Shown here piece after piece: positions 1 through 13,133 of a stretch of DNA of 64,000 bases. Under the pieces are notes generated by a model. That model did no database searches and was not told where the DNA came from. It worked only from the letters and a program-made list of their open reading frames with translations. The DNA comes from Lutraria lutraria (taxonomy: Eukaryota > Mollusca > Bivalvia > Venerida > Mactridae): NCBI GenBank assembly GCA_964023205.1, contig OZ026850.1:580368-644367 (forward strand). The letters run 5' to 3'. The position numbers and the translations under genes are program-made. Position 1 is the stretch's first letter. The number at the start of each line of letters is the position of its first letter.

Positions 1-750
1 TGCCCTGTCCGCTCTTGCGATGACTCGGTACTGCTAAGTCAGTCTTGATTTATACTGATTGGTTTGAACGTAGCTCTTAAATTTGAATTGTATATTTTTT
101 CTTCAATTACAAATTTCCAATCATTCAAAATAGGAAAAATATGGTAGTTAACGGAATTAAATGCCTGCTGACCGGGAGGCTTTAAAACTCGGATCTTTTA
201 TCTTCTACTATTTACTTAACCCCTTTCAAAATTGTTAGTAAGTGCTAATATTTGCAAAGTATTGATCGTTTTCAATAATGTATTATGTATTTATTATCTA
301 TGTACCAGTTTTGTGTAAATAGACCTGTATTTACATAGCAGGTTATGACTTCAACTTTCAATAACTAGACTGATGATTGGAGCTTTTTGAAATCTTAGAA
401 AATTGAAATTCTGTTTGTTTAAGAACATGTGAATATTTTTGGTAACAAAATGAATTATAATGTCACAATGCGCACCCTTTGTAGTGATAAATTTATGTAT
501 GTAATAAGGTGGAATTTAAGTCAGTATTAAATCATCTTTGTTCATGACTGCGATCTTTATATAAGTATAAAAAAATCAGCTAATATAGTTTCAAATCATC
601 GAATACTTCCCATACAGTTATTAAGCATTTTGATTTTCATTCTTGAATTTCCATGTTTCTTGTTCTCACAACATTTTGTTACAAGTTGAAGAACTTTTAC
701 TTACTTATTCATTCAAGTATATAAGCATTTGCCACGAGTTTCTTTCATCA

Positions 751-995
751 GCAGGCTGTGGTCTAGTGATCAGTGAGCTGATTTTTTACCCAGCGATCCA
801 GTTTGATTCCCAGTCGTGGCAGGTCGACCCTGCTTTTAAAATTTGATATAAAATGTTGATTTTCCTTCATATTTGGAAAGGTTGCCAGTTCCATGTGGAA
901 GGGTATGATAGTACTGGTTAGAATAAAGTCCAGGAAAACATGGTTTGTTAATTGGCCGCTGTATATAACTGAACATTTGTTGAGAAACGGCCAAA
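751..995 (+). repeat. tRNA-derived SINE, family S1
   Basis: The tRNA-like head (GTGGTCTAGTGATCAG as A box, AGTTTGATTCCCAG as B box) is followed by the S1 body (GTTGATTTTCC, TGGAAGGGTA, TAGTACTGGTTAGAATA) and the end TATATAACTGAA...AACGGC. Confidence 0.7.
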
Positions 996-1260
996 AACAA
1001 ATAAATCTTTCATCAGATTGTAAATTTTTCATAGAAATTTTTTTAAAAATGAATCAAGTTGTTCAATTAAGATTTATTTATAAGAGTTCAATAGGTTTGT
1101 TTAGTTCACTGAGTTAAGTTAAATATATCATGACAAAGTTTGAAGATTTTTGTGACAAGGTAAACTCACTGTAATTATTGCCTTATGAGAGGAATTTTTA
1201 AAAGTTATCTAAATATTGTTAGTTCATTTTTAAAAAAATTTATGTTAAGAATGTGACATT

Positions 1261-1475
1261 TAGGTCATCATTAAAAAATGTTTGTTTGCAGTAATGCTAC
1301 CTACTCACCAAATAGGCCCATACCCATCTTTTTTTTTTTGCCTTTCGGGTACATAAAAAATGCAATTTAACTTGTATTTTGTGTTCTTTCCAAAAAATAA
1401 AATTGTAAAAAAATGTTCCTACTTACCTACACACTGAAATTGTCTGTGTGGGGTTACCTCAAACAAACATTTTAT
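1261..1475. mobile_element. MITE family M3
   Basis: Inverted ends: left AAAAAATGTTTGTTTGCAGT, right GGGGTTACCTCAAACAAACA. Three other copies occur in the window (about 11515, 53461 and 56468), all about 215-235 bp. Confidence 0.65.
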
Positions 1476-1986
1476 TTCGACATAATTAAGGCATTTAATG
1501 TGCACAAATAATGTCAATTCTGTGTCATTAAACAATAATAAGTATTTTTTTAAAGATAATAAAAACAATTAAAATTTACTTTGATTATTGATAAAAGAAT
1601 AGATTTTATTTACCACATGCCATGTGTCAGATAATATTACTTGATGACTTAAAGTATTAAGTAAAAAATCAGTTATAAGTAAGATAGTATAATGATATTG
1701 AGTAAATTGACATTTGCCAATTATTGACACAGTTTGAATTTTTTCCCACTTGGGTTTTAATATTGCACCAACATACCCCTGTCAAATTGTTATTCACGTT
1801 TCATTAACTATTCATAATATATGCGAGAAAAGTTCAAGAAAAATTCAAAATTTCATGAATTCCTTTCTATGGGGCCACAAGGGTCATTAGAAGACTTATT
1901 TCAGGTTTAACAGTCGAGGAAGACCCTAGGCTTATACCTGGGTAGAAAAACCGATCTTCAGTAAGCCAGCTGGACAGCTTCCTCAC

Positions 1987-2070
1987 ATATCGAGGGCTCA
2001 GCGCAACACAGTCGTAACTTGTTCTTATTTCAATATGAGTTACGACACTGTTGCGTTAAACCCTCGATAT
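1987..2070. repeat. 84-bp hairpin element, copy 1
   Basis: A near-perfect stem of about 34 bp begins with ATATCGAGGG and closes with CCCTCGATAT; the loop holds TGTTCTTATTTCA. The second copy, at 30292-30375, has the same length and loop. Confidence 0.75.
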
Positions 2071-2619
2071 GTAATTTATCTGATCAAGGATCACAGGGGG
2101 AGGGGCAAGGGGGGAGGGGCTAGTGATTGCAAGTCGGAGACTATAACTACTCAACCATGCAGGCTCTCTCGAATTTAAGACAGTATAACAATGTTGCACA
2201 GCTTTCGAATTTGGCCACCGGTCCAAAGACCGAATCCATCTTAATCAATGTCGGTGCGGTAAATATTGATGGGTCTTCAGACTAATGGTCTGGTAAAAAA
2301 TGTTCGTTCATCAAACCAATGGTCCGGTGAAATATAAACTGGAGTACCCAAAACTAATGTTTTAAATTTCTGGGAAATAATAAAAAATTTCAATTAATTA
2401 TTAAAACACTATTACAAAACATAATTATATGTGTAAAAATATAATCTTTGATGAATGATGTAGAAACAAAATTTGATCATACAAAGACAGTTTAGCATTT
2501 GGTCCGCTAAAAGTTGATTTGGTCTGGTAAAGTTTTTCACCTTTACAAGACCGAATGTCAGGTGCTTGAAAAAGTTATTTGTGAAGTCTGTTTAATTATG
2601 TATAACACAATATTACCTA

Positions 2620-2910
2620 GCCCACCCGGCTAGTTCAGTGGTTAGAGCGTTTTTCTACTGATCAAGAGGTTGTGAGTTCGAACCCCGGGCGAGGCTCACA
2701 CTGTCCGTGACAAATTTGACTGAAGATATTACATCTTATGTTAAATTGTCCTCCACCTCTAAAATTTTGTGGGGTAGCTTGGCAGAAGCTTACAGATAGA
2801 ATGTGGTTAGTACTGGTTAAGGCCTAAATGAAGTCCAGGAAAGCTGGCCACCACGATATGACTGAAATAATGTTGAAAATGGCATCAAACCCGATGAAAC
2901 AAACAAACAT
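2620..2910 (+). repeat. tRNA-derived SINE, family S2
   Basis: tRNA-like head with TAGTTCAGTGGTTAGAGCG (A box) and GTTCGAACCCCGG (B box), body with GTTAGTACTGGTTAAGGCC, and an (AAAC)n-like tail. A minus-strand copy lies in gene A intron 2. It is not a functional tRNA because the acceptor stem does not pair. Confidence 0.7.
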
Positions 2911-3389
2911 TATTACCTGGAATTTGAACTGTGAATTTTTCTACAATCAGTATCAAAATTTTATGGTTATTTCCTATTGTAGGTGTCTTATTTTGCCCAA
3001 AGACTGATTTTAAGAAGCCTAGAATGTAGAATGTGATTTATTACAATTCTTCTTCCTAGCAATCATATGTAAATTACATTTTATTATGCGGGTCCTTCTC
3101 TTTTTGCTTTGGTATGAACAAACAGTATACTCCCAGATATAGATTTATTGTTCTTAGTTTAAACACTTATTTCAAATAGTTTGTCTACTTCATACTTTCA
3201 AAAAGATAAATTTGTGTGTGGAAGACAATATTTTTTTTAATAGATAATTTACGAGAATTGAGGTCATTATTATATCTAAGGCTTTGTTTTATTTGTCAAC
3301 TCCTGACTTAAAACTGAAATTGTTGTGTTCTGAAAACTTAATTGTATTTGCTACTGTAAAATTTTAGCGCTGAATAATACTTCAGCTAC

Positions 3390-3556
3390 CTTAGTTGTCA
3401 CTCGCTTGACATGCATGAATTTTCAAATTTTTGATGCAGACCAAAGTACTACATTTTCTACGTCCGCTATGCAATTTGTTAACCTAGTTCCCATTCCATA
3501 TTGCAGTTCTGGTCGATTTAAGTTCACTTTCCATGAGTACTTTCAGTACTTTGATT
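3390..3556 (+). repeat. Interspersed repeat family M4
   Basis: Shares GTCACTCGCT, CAGACCAAAGTAC and the end CATGAGTACTTTCAGTACTT with six other places in the window. Confidence 0.6.
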
Positions 3557-3580
3557 ACATATTAGAATGTTACAGTGTGA

Positions 3581-3724
3581 ACAGTCAAATCTGTGAACGA
3601 AGGCCATTCTTAGGAAAGACAAAATGTGGCCTTTTTTGACAGGTGGTCTTAATATGTAGTTAATTTTCATGTTCCCAAGGATGGCCTTTATTTGGAGGTG
3701 ACATCAAACACAGATTTGACTGTA
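3581..3724. mobile_element. MITE family M2
   Basis: Inverted ends ACAGTCAAATCTGTG and CACAGATTTGACTGTA. The interior repeats the phrases GGCCATTCTT and TGGCCTTTATTTGG seen in the other M2 copies. Confidence 0.65.
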
Positions 3725-4495
3725 AATACAAATCATATAGAACATAATAATATTATTTCATAAATTACATAATTGGTAATTAGGTAGATAATACCTAATT
3801 ATAAAAGTTTGAACTTAGAGAAGATTACCAATAATATGATACAGTTTATATGATGCTTTTATTCCATGTTTTTTTCTGCATCATAACATTGTCATTTATA
3901 AATATCACCTGAGAAATGACTTAATTTTTCTTCACTCCTGGGTTTGGCTCCTGGGGGACAGGAGGGGGTACCAGTCTGGTATCACTGATAACGTGAGTTA
4001 AATTTAGACTGGTATGAAGTTACGATAGGTATTTATAATCATTATTTGATATTTCAACATATTTCAATGATTATTTTAAATCCCCATTGACGTCAATCCA
4101 CTTTCTTAAACAGTGAATATGACATTTTATCGTAATCTACAGATCTGTCGTAGAATATTATATTGATTGGTGTATACTTAACCTCTATTCTGTGCGGAGA
4201 CTAAATAAGCCTTTAAACCAAATTATTAGCAGTGCCAAGTTCTTTTTAGTGACACAAGATTCTATTTATATATCAATATAAACGTTAGCCAATCAGAATG
4301 GTAAAAAATGACATCATTGTCATAGCAGGTGCTAGAAATATTGCTTTTAATATGTAAATATTTTCAACTAATCAATATTCAGTCTTGATAACAATTATAA
4401 TTGTTTGCCAAAGTTTTGATTCCTTTGGAAAAAATTCAATACAATAATTATGAGTAATATCATATGTGGTAATAATGGAATGTTTAATATAAGAA

Positions 4496-4657
4496 TACAG
4501 TCAAATCTGTGTTAGCCACCATCTCTACATAAAAGTTACCCTATAAATACCAAAAATTGCCAATGATTATTAAGAATAAAATGACCTTCGAATATAGGTC
4601 ATCTGTCAATAATGGCCACAATATGTATTTCCGAAGGATGGCCATTGTTTGACTGTA
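4496..4657. mobile_element. MITE family M2
   Basis: Ends TACAGTCAAATCTGTGTTAG and TGTTTGACTGTA are inverted repeats. Confidence 0.65.
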
Positions 4658-4810
4658 CAGTTTTTTATGGCTGGCTTCTTGTTTGGTATAATCATACAAC
4701 AAAATATCAAGTTTTTTCAGGACTTCGATCAATATTAGCCATAAAAAAAATATTATAAAATTTACTTCTGAAATAGTACAATCACCTTTCAACATCGGGA
4801 TGTTTTTTTT

Positions 4811-4902
4811 GCACTGTATGATTTAACTATTATTTCAACTTCTCTGGAGCAACAACCTCTCATCAACAACATAATTTTGCTTCACCCGAAGGTTGCACTA
4901 TA
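4811..4902. mobile_element. MITE family M1, partial
   Basis: Right part of M1: GATTTAACTATT, then GAGCAACAACCTCTC and the terminal GGTTGCACTATA. The left third is missing. Confidence 0.6.
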
Positions 4903-6530
4903 ATAATAAAATTCAACTCGTATAAAATTTTCATAAATTCCTCACATAGTTATTCTCTGGTCTAAAATCTCGTTATTAATACCTAGGTATTCAGAAATGC
5001 CAGTATAATGTTAGTACATCTCAGACTGACACTGTTATCAGCATTGACTTAATATGACTCGATACTTTGATACTTGAATACTTCGATTTTAGACCTATCT
5101 TGATTAAGATTTTTGTTAAATTTGGTTCATGGAGATATTTGTGATATGGAAGACTGTGATTTTTAGCTTGGCTGTTTTTGAAGGAAAAGTCGAGCTATTG
5201 TAATCACTCTGTCATCTGCATCTGTGCAAAAACTTTCAATTAAATGTAACTCATAACTCAGAAACTTTAAGAGGTAGCAACATATTTATAGATACATAGA
5301 TAGATCTCACTTAGGTGCTGATCAGACAAGCGTTGGCACTGCTCGCAGGGCTCTTGTTGAGTTTTAAGAATTGTATGGTATTAGTCAATTTAAGAACACT
5401 AACGGTCTCATTACTTACAGTATTTTAATCAAGGGTCCGTTGGTATGATATTTTTTATTGACCCCTAAAAAATCAAGTCAAGATGCCTCCAAAATCTGCA
5501 GTCAAAGTTAATTTTTCCATTGAAATTGAATATACCATCAAAGGGAGGTAATGATTATATATCAAGTAATGAAAACATAGTTGCTTCCCTTTGTTATAGC
5601 ATTGAGCAATATTGTTGTCAAAGTGAGTATAAATGTATCTTTGAGATACTGGCTTACTGGTAAATTTGAGAAATTCTTTGATTGCCTTCAAGGGGTTTAT
5701 TAGTTTATAACAACCGAATATGAACAAAAGAAATTATTTAATTTTATAATAGAATATGAAAAATGTCATAACAATAACGACAATGATTCAATGTATTGAT
5801 ATATATACAAATACCGTAATTAGAGTGTAATGGTTTTCACTGAGGTAAATGGCATTATAACTACAACATTACAATCATTATTGAACTATCTACCAGTACT
5901 AACCAGTATTCCTGGACTATCTATCAGTACTTATCTGTGCTCCTGGTTTACCTACCAGTACTAACCAGTGTCCCTGGACTACCATTAGCAACTGCCCCTC
6001 AAACATCAGTTATACCCTCCCTTGACTTGGATTAGTGATGAAGGCTTTTAATAAGTTCAATAACAACAACAACAACAACAAAAAAAAATTCTTTCACATG
6101 TCATCAATAAAATTAATATACATAATATTATACATTGTATCTACATAATTTCAATTTTGACTGTTAAGTTGAGTATTTTCAACTTTTCATTAAATGCAGT
6201 GATTCTATTAATGTTTGACAAAACACAACTGTATCGTTTGATCTTTTGTCAGTTCTCTTTCCTAAAAGTATCTTGTGAAGAGTTCATGTGTCATTGTTAG
6301 TCATTGTTTGCCTTATCATACCACAATGATTATTGATTTGTATATTGCATGTAACAGTGATTTTTTCCATTGATTTTTTTTCATTTTTACAGCCATTCTT
6401 ATCAATGAAAACTGATTTGTATGTATATTTACAAGCAATGAGATCTGACTGTCAGATTATATCCTTCAAGAAACTTAGTGCCAGATTTACATCAAACTAT
6501 AATATATCTGTTACATGTATTTTGTTACTT

Positions 6531-9500
6531 TCACTGATATCTACTTCCAATTGGTTTTGTTCTTCTATTGTTTGCAAACAATAGGGATTTGGTTCCCGGT
6601 TTTCTCAAGCCATTGGTTGCACTAACACCATCCACTGTAGAACCTCTCCTTAGGCTATTAACATTACTTCGTCCTTGTTTTCTAATAGTTTTTCCAGTTC
6701 CAAAGTTTGTTCTGTAGTTCGCATTTTCATCAGCTAGATTCGTGTGACTACTTTTTAGGTCATCTACCATTTTCCTCAAGTTCTGCAATGTCTTCTCTTT
6801 TTCTAAATGTCTCATATTTGCCTCTTCCAGTGTCCTACATTTCGTCTGTATCACTTCATTCTCTCTTTTAATCACATCGATCTCCTGTTTAAGTCTTTCT
6901 ATATCATTTCTCTGCTGTTGTCTTACACTTTCAAGTTTGTTAATAGACTTACAATAGTCATACAGCTCAGTCAACATCTTTTCAGATTTTTGTTTTTCTG
7001 CGTTCAAATCTTTTTCAAATTGTTTTCTCTCATATTGCGCATCTTTTACTAAGTTTGGCAACTTACTTTTCTTATCAGGGTCACCTAGAATATAATGACA
7101 CTGTGTGATCAAGCCTTCCATGTAATTCATTCTGTTAATTAGTTTATCTACTTCACCTTCCAGTCTTATTACTGTTTTACCTAATGTTTCATTATTTCTA
7201 TGATTACTACCATCTACTTCATCTGAACCAAGCTCTGTGTCTTCAGATTCTAATTGTTTACCCGCTTGTTCAACATTGTCAAAGTCACTTAGATTTTCAT
7301 CTCTCACTTTATTGAAAACTCTTTTGAGGTCTGAATGAGTTAAATCTGGAGTTGTACTGATTGTTATAGAATCAGGTACATCTTCTTCTGTGGACATCGA
7401 TGCCTTCTTTTGTCTGTGAAAAAATAAAGGAATCTTTTTATGATATTAGGATGCAACATAGATCTTTTATGACAGTCAAATCAAACATATTGTGGCATGC
7501 TAGTAAAATATTGTTGAATCATCTTTTTGAATATCTGAATGATAGTTCAGCCTTCCATAGCTGTCAGTTACTCGGTGTACATGAATTTTGATGACGACCA
7601 ATGTATAACTTTTTCAACATCCTCTATGTTAAATTTGTTAAACTATTTCCCATTCCATGTTGCAGTGCAAGTCTATGTAAGTTCAGTTTCCATGAGTACT
7701 TTCAGTACTTTGATTTAAAACTGTGTTTAAGTTTGCTGTTTCAATATTTGGAACATATCCAACTGATTGGTTGAGATTGGAGTACATGCAAAGCACCAAT
7801 CCATGCCTTACCCGTACCCTGTGATTTTCGTAATACAGTACTTGGCTGGGGACACTGAAAGTGTTCCTGAGAAATTCAAAGGCTAAAGTGAGATTCGAAC
7901 ACACAGCCTTTATCATTTTGACTGTATTCTAAGATCTTTTTGTTGCAACTTGGATGAAAGATTGCAAGCAAACATGTGTTAGATAGGGTCTTACATGATT
8001 GATTTCCTCTCAGCTTGCAGTTGCTCTGACAACCATTTCTCCATCACCTTCTTGTCCTGTTGTGATATTCTCTTACTCTGCCCAAATTGTTTATGTATAA
8101 AAGTCGACACTTTAGTCTTTAAGTCTGCATCTGCGGGAATCTCTCTTGGAGTAAAACCTGAAATGTTTGTAATTTTTTTTTACTATTTGGTAAAAGGGAA
8201 TTATTTGCACTTTAAGCTATACATTTTCAGGGAGTCTGTTTTCACTTCCCGTCTTATAATTACATGTATATAGTGTATGAAATTTTCAATTAAGTGATAT
8301 TTAAGAAAATACCATATTATATAGAAGCAATATAATTTAAAACTTGAAGAACAAAAGTAAAATAACAAAAAAACTAAGATTTTCAAACATCTGATGGGTT
8401 TGTTTATTTGTTTGTTTATATCGAGTTTTACACACCTTTTCAACAGAGTCATATTAGGTGTGAACAGTTCACCAAACTATCGTTCCTGGGAAGAACCAGT
8501 ACTAGACTCCCATCCTCTGTAAGCAACTGCCTACTTTCTCACATAAAGAGACATGGTAACTGGTCTTGAACCCACACCCTCTATCAGTGAGAGATGACAG
8601 TGATTTGAAGTCAGTGACTTCAACCACTCGACCATGGAGACGGGTCCAATCTGATGGGAGTTACCTCCTCTAACATTATCTGCTTCAAGACAAGACATAA
8701 TGAGGGGATTTTGGTTACATGTGATTGGTTACACAGGCTACCAGCGTGCGAATTAAGTTCCACCACCCACAGACCCTCTACTACCCAGGAATTCTTTTTA
8801 CACTCTGAAACACTGTCAAATATTATGTTTAGAACATGTTTTTTAACAACAAAATAAAGTTTTAAAAAATATTATTTTTTTTTGCCACATATATATTATA
8901 TATAATACTACACTTACCATCCAATAATGGTTCTGACTTCATCCCAATGTTTCCACATGTACAAGGAAAGTTAGTGAGTGAATTTTGACGATTTAACTGA
9001 TGGGACTCTATCTCGGTTTTAAGACTTAGTTCTAACGTCGAAGCGAGCCAAGGATAATCACACTTGATAATGTCCACAAATACATCGAAAGCGTCGGGTC
9101 CTCTTTTTGGTAGCATTCCCAACATCTTGTATATCTGTTCAGTAGGCGTCCGTTCAGCCTGTAATAGTTAAAATACAGTTTGAATTTTCCTTTTAAAAGA
9201 GGTTTTGACACAAAAAAACTTGTGTCAATGTTACATTCTTCTGGCATTTACTTTTGAACACCTTGAAATTGTATTGCTTACATACAATGCATCATATGAG
9301 CCAAAACAGATCAAGTGTCAAGATTTTTTTATATACAGTCAAACCTGTGTTAGCAGCGACCTCTGAATAAAGGCCAGTCTGTGAATAATGGCCATTCTAT
9401 TATAAACCATCATTGATTGTTTACAACAACATTATCCCTGAACAAACGTATCTGACTATAAAGGCCACATTATGTAAGGGTGGCCTTTGTTCACAGGTTT

Positions 9501-9976
9501 TACTGAGTGTACATTATTATTAATTGATTAGAAATAAAAAAAGAGTATAATTAAAGATCCTTATTTCTAAAACTACATTGTAATTTGCAAAATAAAAAAA
9601 AAAAGGTTTTGGATTCCACTAACCTATCCAATGCTAACGCTAGATTTTTTTGGTCTTGGTCTTTTCTCCCAATATTTAATATTTTTATTCCCAATATGAA
9701 CTTTACCTCATAACTAAAAAAATATCTGTCAGGAAATAATTCTACTGACCTATTGTCCCTATATTCTTTTGGGGTGTAAGCAGAAATTAGTGTTTTTTTT
9801 TTGGCCTACAATCAGAATTAATCAGAATGGAAATCTCTTACCTTGATGGTCTCTATCATGTTCCGTTCAAACACTTTCCTCTGAAAAAGATTGGCCATCA
9901 ATTCCTCTGTCATCATGATGTCATCAGCCAACTGCTTATAATGTCTTTGTAACACAGATTTTTGTGGGTCGTTCAT
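6531..9976 (-). CDS. Gene F: CARD and coiled-coil protein, 473 aa, 4 exons
   Basis: Exons run 9842-9976, 8918-9158, 7995-8157 and 6531-7413, with intron phases 0, 1 and 2. All donors are GTAAG-like, all acceptors end in CAG, and the joined frame is open to TGA. The start ATG has an in-frame TAA three codons upstream. Residues 1 to about 90 form a CARD; the helix-4 signature PKRGPDAF lies in exon 2. Exon 2 is longer than in the paralogs (80 codons) and adds a Cys-containing stretch (FPCTCGN). Exon 3 (residues 126-180) is Lys/Gln-rich and matches no paralog. Residues about 258-305 carry the family linker motif (LEGEVDKLI, then QCHYILGD with Cys285). A coiled coil covers about 305-410 and a basic tail 415-473. 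Scaffold or adaptor function is inferred from domain order only. Structure is confident; function is not. Confidence 0.85.
7546..7713 (+). repeat. Interspersed repeat family M4
   Basis: TTCCATAGCTGTCA through CATGAGTACTTTCAGTACTT. It lies in gene F intron 3. Confidence 0.6.
7735..7925 (-). repeat. SINE-like repeat, family S4, minus strand
   Basis: Contains AGTACTTGGCTGGGGACACT and the antisense B box GAGATTCGAACACACAGCC. The same body occurs on the plus strand at 15463-15712. Located in gene F intron 3. Confidence 0.55.
8400..8643 (-). repeat. tRNA-derived SINE, family S3, minus strand
   Basis: Read on the minus strand, it begins with a tRNA-like head (GGTCGAGTGGTTGAAGTCAC, then GGTTCAAGACC) and ends in an (AAAC)-like tail. 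A plus-strand copy is at 49108-49352. It lies in gene F intron 2. Confidence 0.65.
9334..9511. mobile_element. MITE family M2
   Basis: TACAGTCAAACCTGTGTTAG at the left, and TTCACAGGTTTTACTGAGTG near the right end. In gene F intron 1. Confidence 0.65.
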
Positions 9977-10806
9977 TGTCACTATTTATTGTGTAACAAA
10001 CACAGGTTATGTACTAATTCACAATTTTTTTCACACTCCACAGTTTCTAGTATATTGAACTATCCTTCAATTAACACTCAGTTTCAGATTTTAATTTTTC
10101 GCACATAAATCTTAACAGATTTTGATTGTATGATGTTAAGTTCTTGTTTTATAATGATTTTATTTATTTAAATTACAATTTCTACTGAAAATAACAAAAA
10201 GATTTATTTTGTGGATTGTAGAGGACTAATTGTACATTCAGTCCATGCTTTGAGATAATCTATCCATTCCACTTTATCTTTCCCACATTCATTTGAATTA
10301 TGGTAGCTATAAAATCACACAAACTTCTGAATAATCACTGATAGTTCCTTTTTCCAAACTTGATTTATGAATCCAAATTTAAATAAAAAATCTACTTGAA
10401 TATGTCAGTTAGTTCATCCTGTTACGTGTCTTCGTATGTCTTAATTTGGTCTCATCTTAATTACCGTATATTTGTAATGTTACATGGTCTTATAGCTACA
10501 CTTTATCCAAATATTATCTTATTCTATAAAAAGATACATGAAAAACTTATATCCAATTATTTATTTTTCATATTAATAAAAATATAGTCCTTTCATCGAA
10601 TTTCAATATTGCATTTAAGACTTAAAGCACACCTTTGGGTTAATCTTGCGTTAAGTCCAGTTTTTACCGCTGGCAAGAGATCAGTTGTCATCATAATCCG
10701 TCGAAAAACTTTACAACAGAAACTTGTAACTATCATTTGTTCTTAATCAGCTTAACGCGCGTTGCGCTGACTGGCCTAGTTTTAAACAAAAGACGTTCCC
10801 ACCTAA

Positions 10807-10887
10807 AACTGTAAAACTAGGTTAATATTTGTCACCATAATCGTCAAAACTGTAAAACTAGGTTAATATTTGTCACCATAATCGTCT
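10807..10887. repeat. 41-bp perfect tandem duplication
   Basis: The unit starting AAAACTGTAAAACTAGG and ending CACCATAATCGTC occurs twice back to back. Confidence 0.8.
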
Positions 10888-11388
10888 TAATTCGTTTTCC
10901 GTAATTGTTGCTAATTATTAATCCATATTTATTGTGGAGAATAATCTGGTAAAAGATGTGAGTCACCTATGCCAAGTCATAACAGGGAAAAATTCTCTTA
11001 ATTTCCAAATTGTCATAAATTAATAATTCATTTTTGTATCCGTATGAAATATTAGATTTAACTAAAAAATTGTCATTAACTTTAATATTTCGAGATAAAC
11101 TCACAAGATTTGTAATTCCACTTTGAAATTCTTAATTTTTCCAGATGTTACATCCAAATTTTCTGAGACTCTCTTAATTTCTTTGAATTAACACATACAG
11201 AGAAAGAACGTCCTTTTTAAAACTTTAAAAATGCTATATTTTATTCGACCAAATTAGTTTTTACACATAACCAACTATGAATTTAAATTACCTGTATTCA
11301 TGAACGTTCCTAGTTTTATCATTAAAATTCAATTAGTATTGAGTAATGCCAGTTTTGTGATGTTTTTTTTATAATCAATGTTTAAATC

Positions 11389-11389
<1 letters not shown>

Positions 11390-11419
<30 letters not shown>
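11390..11419. repeat. Poly-C run of 30 bases
   Basis: An uninterrupted homopolymer; the minus strand is G30. Its true length in the genome may differ because such runs are prone to assembly and slippage errors. Confidence 0.9.
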
Positions 11420-11514
11420 TTCAAAGAAGACGGCACATCATGGCATTATTTGCAATATCATGATATATTAACTAGACTTTGATACAATCTCTATAAGTGT
11501 TACATGGGTTCAGA

Positions 11515-11747
11515 CCAACCTTAAAAAATATTTGTTGCTGTAACGCTACCTGCTCACGAAAAAGGCCAACCTTTTTTTGCCTCTTGGGTAAAACTTTGTG
11601 ATTTTAAAAATAAAAAAGAGTTTTCTGAACTGTATTTTGGGTTTAATATAAAATTAAATTGTAAAAAAATATTTCATACCTACTGACTCACTGAAAATTC
11701 TCTGGGTAGGGTTACAGCAAACAAACATTTTTTTAAGGATGGCCTGT
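11515..11747. mobile_element. MITE family M3
   Basis: Ends CAACCTTAAAAAATATTTGT and AACATTTTTTTAAGGATGGC are inverted, with CTGTAACGCTACC and GGTAGGGTTACAGC just inside. Confidence 0.7.
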
Positions 11748-12200
11748 TACTGTCCAAGTATTTTAACCTAATATACTGTAGATTGGCACTGTGTATCATC
11801 AGTGGAATTATGTTGTATATAAAATAGTCACATATTTAAAGTTACAGCATTTCTGCACAGAACAAAAACCTTAAGATAATTTACAAACCTAGATTATCAA
11901 TACAAAAAGCTGATAAAAATCCTTTTCATCAAAGGCTAATTTGTAAATTTACCAACCAGGTCTGGAATATGAAGATTTATTGATAAGTTAATTTATTAGT
12001 CCATAAACTAATTTATTTGTTTCCGCTTTAATCAATTTACATTATTTCATGCCATGAAAATTAGAAAATGTTAGCTCATTAAATCTTTTCCATTTTTTTT
12101 CAAAATATGGCATTTAAAATAAATATTTGGAAATAATTTTGATTCACACGTCCCCCAGACTGGTTAAAAAAAATTATATTTGGTCTTAAGGATAATTGTA

Positions 12201-12460
12201 AGCTGCGGCCATGGTCCAGTGGTTGGCGCGCAGGACTTGTAGACCGCCAACCCAGGTTCAAATCCTGGTCGCGGAAGTTCATACCGTTCTATGAAAGTTT
12301 GACAAAAAATGTTGATTTTTTAAGTTTCTGGATCCTTATGGAAGGGTAATTTAAGTTAGTACTGGTTAGAGTACAGTCAAGATAAACTGCTTAGGTGAAC
12401 CAGCCGTATTATGCCACTGAAATATTGTTGAAAAAACGGTATAAAACCCATTCAGACATA
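12201..12460 (+). repeat. tRNA-derived SINE, family S1
   Basis: The best-preserved S1 head: GCGGCCATGGTCCAGTGGTT, CAGGACTTGTAGACC and GGTTCAAATCCTGG. The body TTATGGAAGGGTAA and TAGTACTGGTTAGAGTACAG follows. Confidence 0.75.
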
Positions 12461-12949
12461 AGGATATTTGGCCTAAATGGTAACTTACCCGTGTTGATTT
12501 TTTATCTTTGAAGATTAATAAGTATGATCACGTTAATATACATTCTTATTATTAGACAGATATGAAAATTAGGTAATTTTAAACACATAACATGTATTAG
12601 GAATTTATAATTATTATTTAATTTATCAAATTTCAAAACTGGTGTCATAGTACATGTATATAATAAGTTAAGATTTGACTATGAAATAAATCTCAGGGCC
12701 ACAGATTACAGATAACCTTTCTGTGTCTATTCTGTCATTATAGAATGATACCCCATGACCCCGAATGTAATTTACCAAAATCGCTACAATGTTTAACCTT
12801 GATTGGCGTATTAGATATAGACCGAAAATCTTAAATCAATAGTATTGGTAAATTTGAGATGATTAATTGGTCACATGAAATAGTCCAGTTTAAAATAAAT
12901 CTGATGTAACTAATTTAAATATGCTGAATATTCATATATAAATGTTTTT

Positions 12950-13133
12950 ACAGTCAACCCTGTGTAAGTGACCGCCTCCCAATAATGGCCACCCTGTGCA
13001 TGAAGGCCATTCTTTGGAAAACAGCCATTGATTTTAAAAGCAAAATACAACCTCTAAATAAGGACCCTAACTGTCAATAAAGGTCTCATTTTGTATTTCC
13101 CATAAGTGGCCTTTATTCACAGGTTTGGCTGTA
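12950..13133. mobile_element. MITE family M2
   Basis: TACAGTCAACCCTGTGTAAG and TTCACAGGTTTGGCTGTA form the inverted ends. Confidence 0.65.

Larger units (their letters stand above)
1..6530. other. Gene-free flank left of gene F
   Basis: No reading frame here resembles a gene or a CARD exon on either strand. It holds SINEs, MITEs and a hairpin element listed separately. It also has a minus-strand SINE-like remnant near 5885-6000 (antisense of the GTTAGTACTGG SINE core) and a short CAA microsatellite at about 6060-6082. The segments 1-750, 1476-1980, 2911-3380 and 4903-5880 show only AT-rich sequence that I cannot assign. Confidence 0.6.

Noticed and set aside
2629..2695. Possible tRNA gene
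   Set aside because: A and B boxes are present, but the acceptor and anticodon stems do not pair and the sequence continues into a SINE body seen again at 59388-59657.
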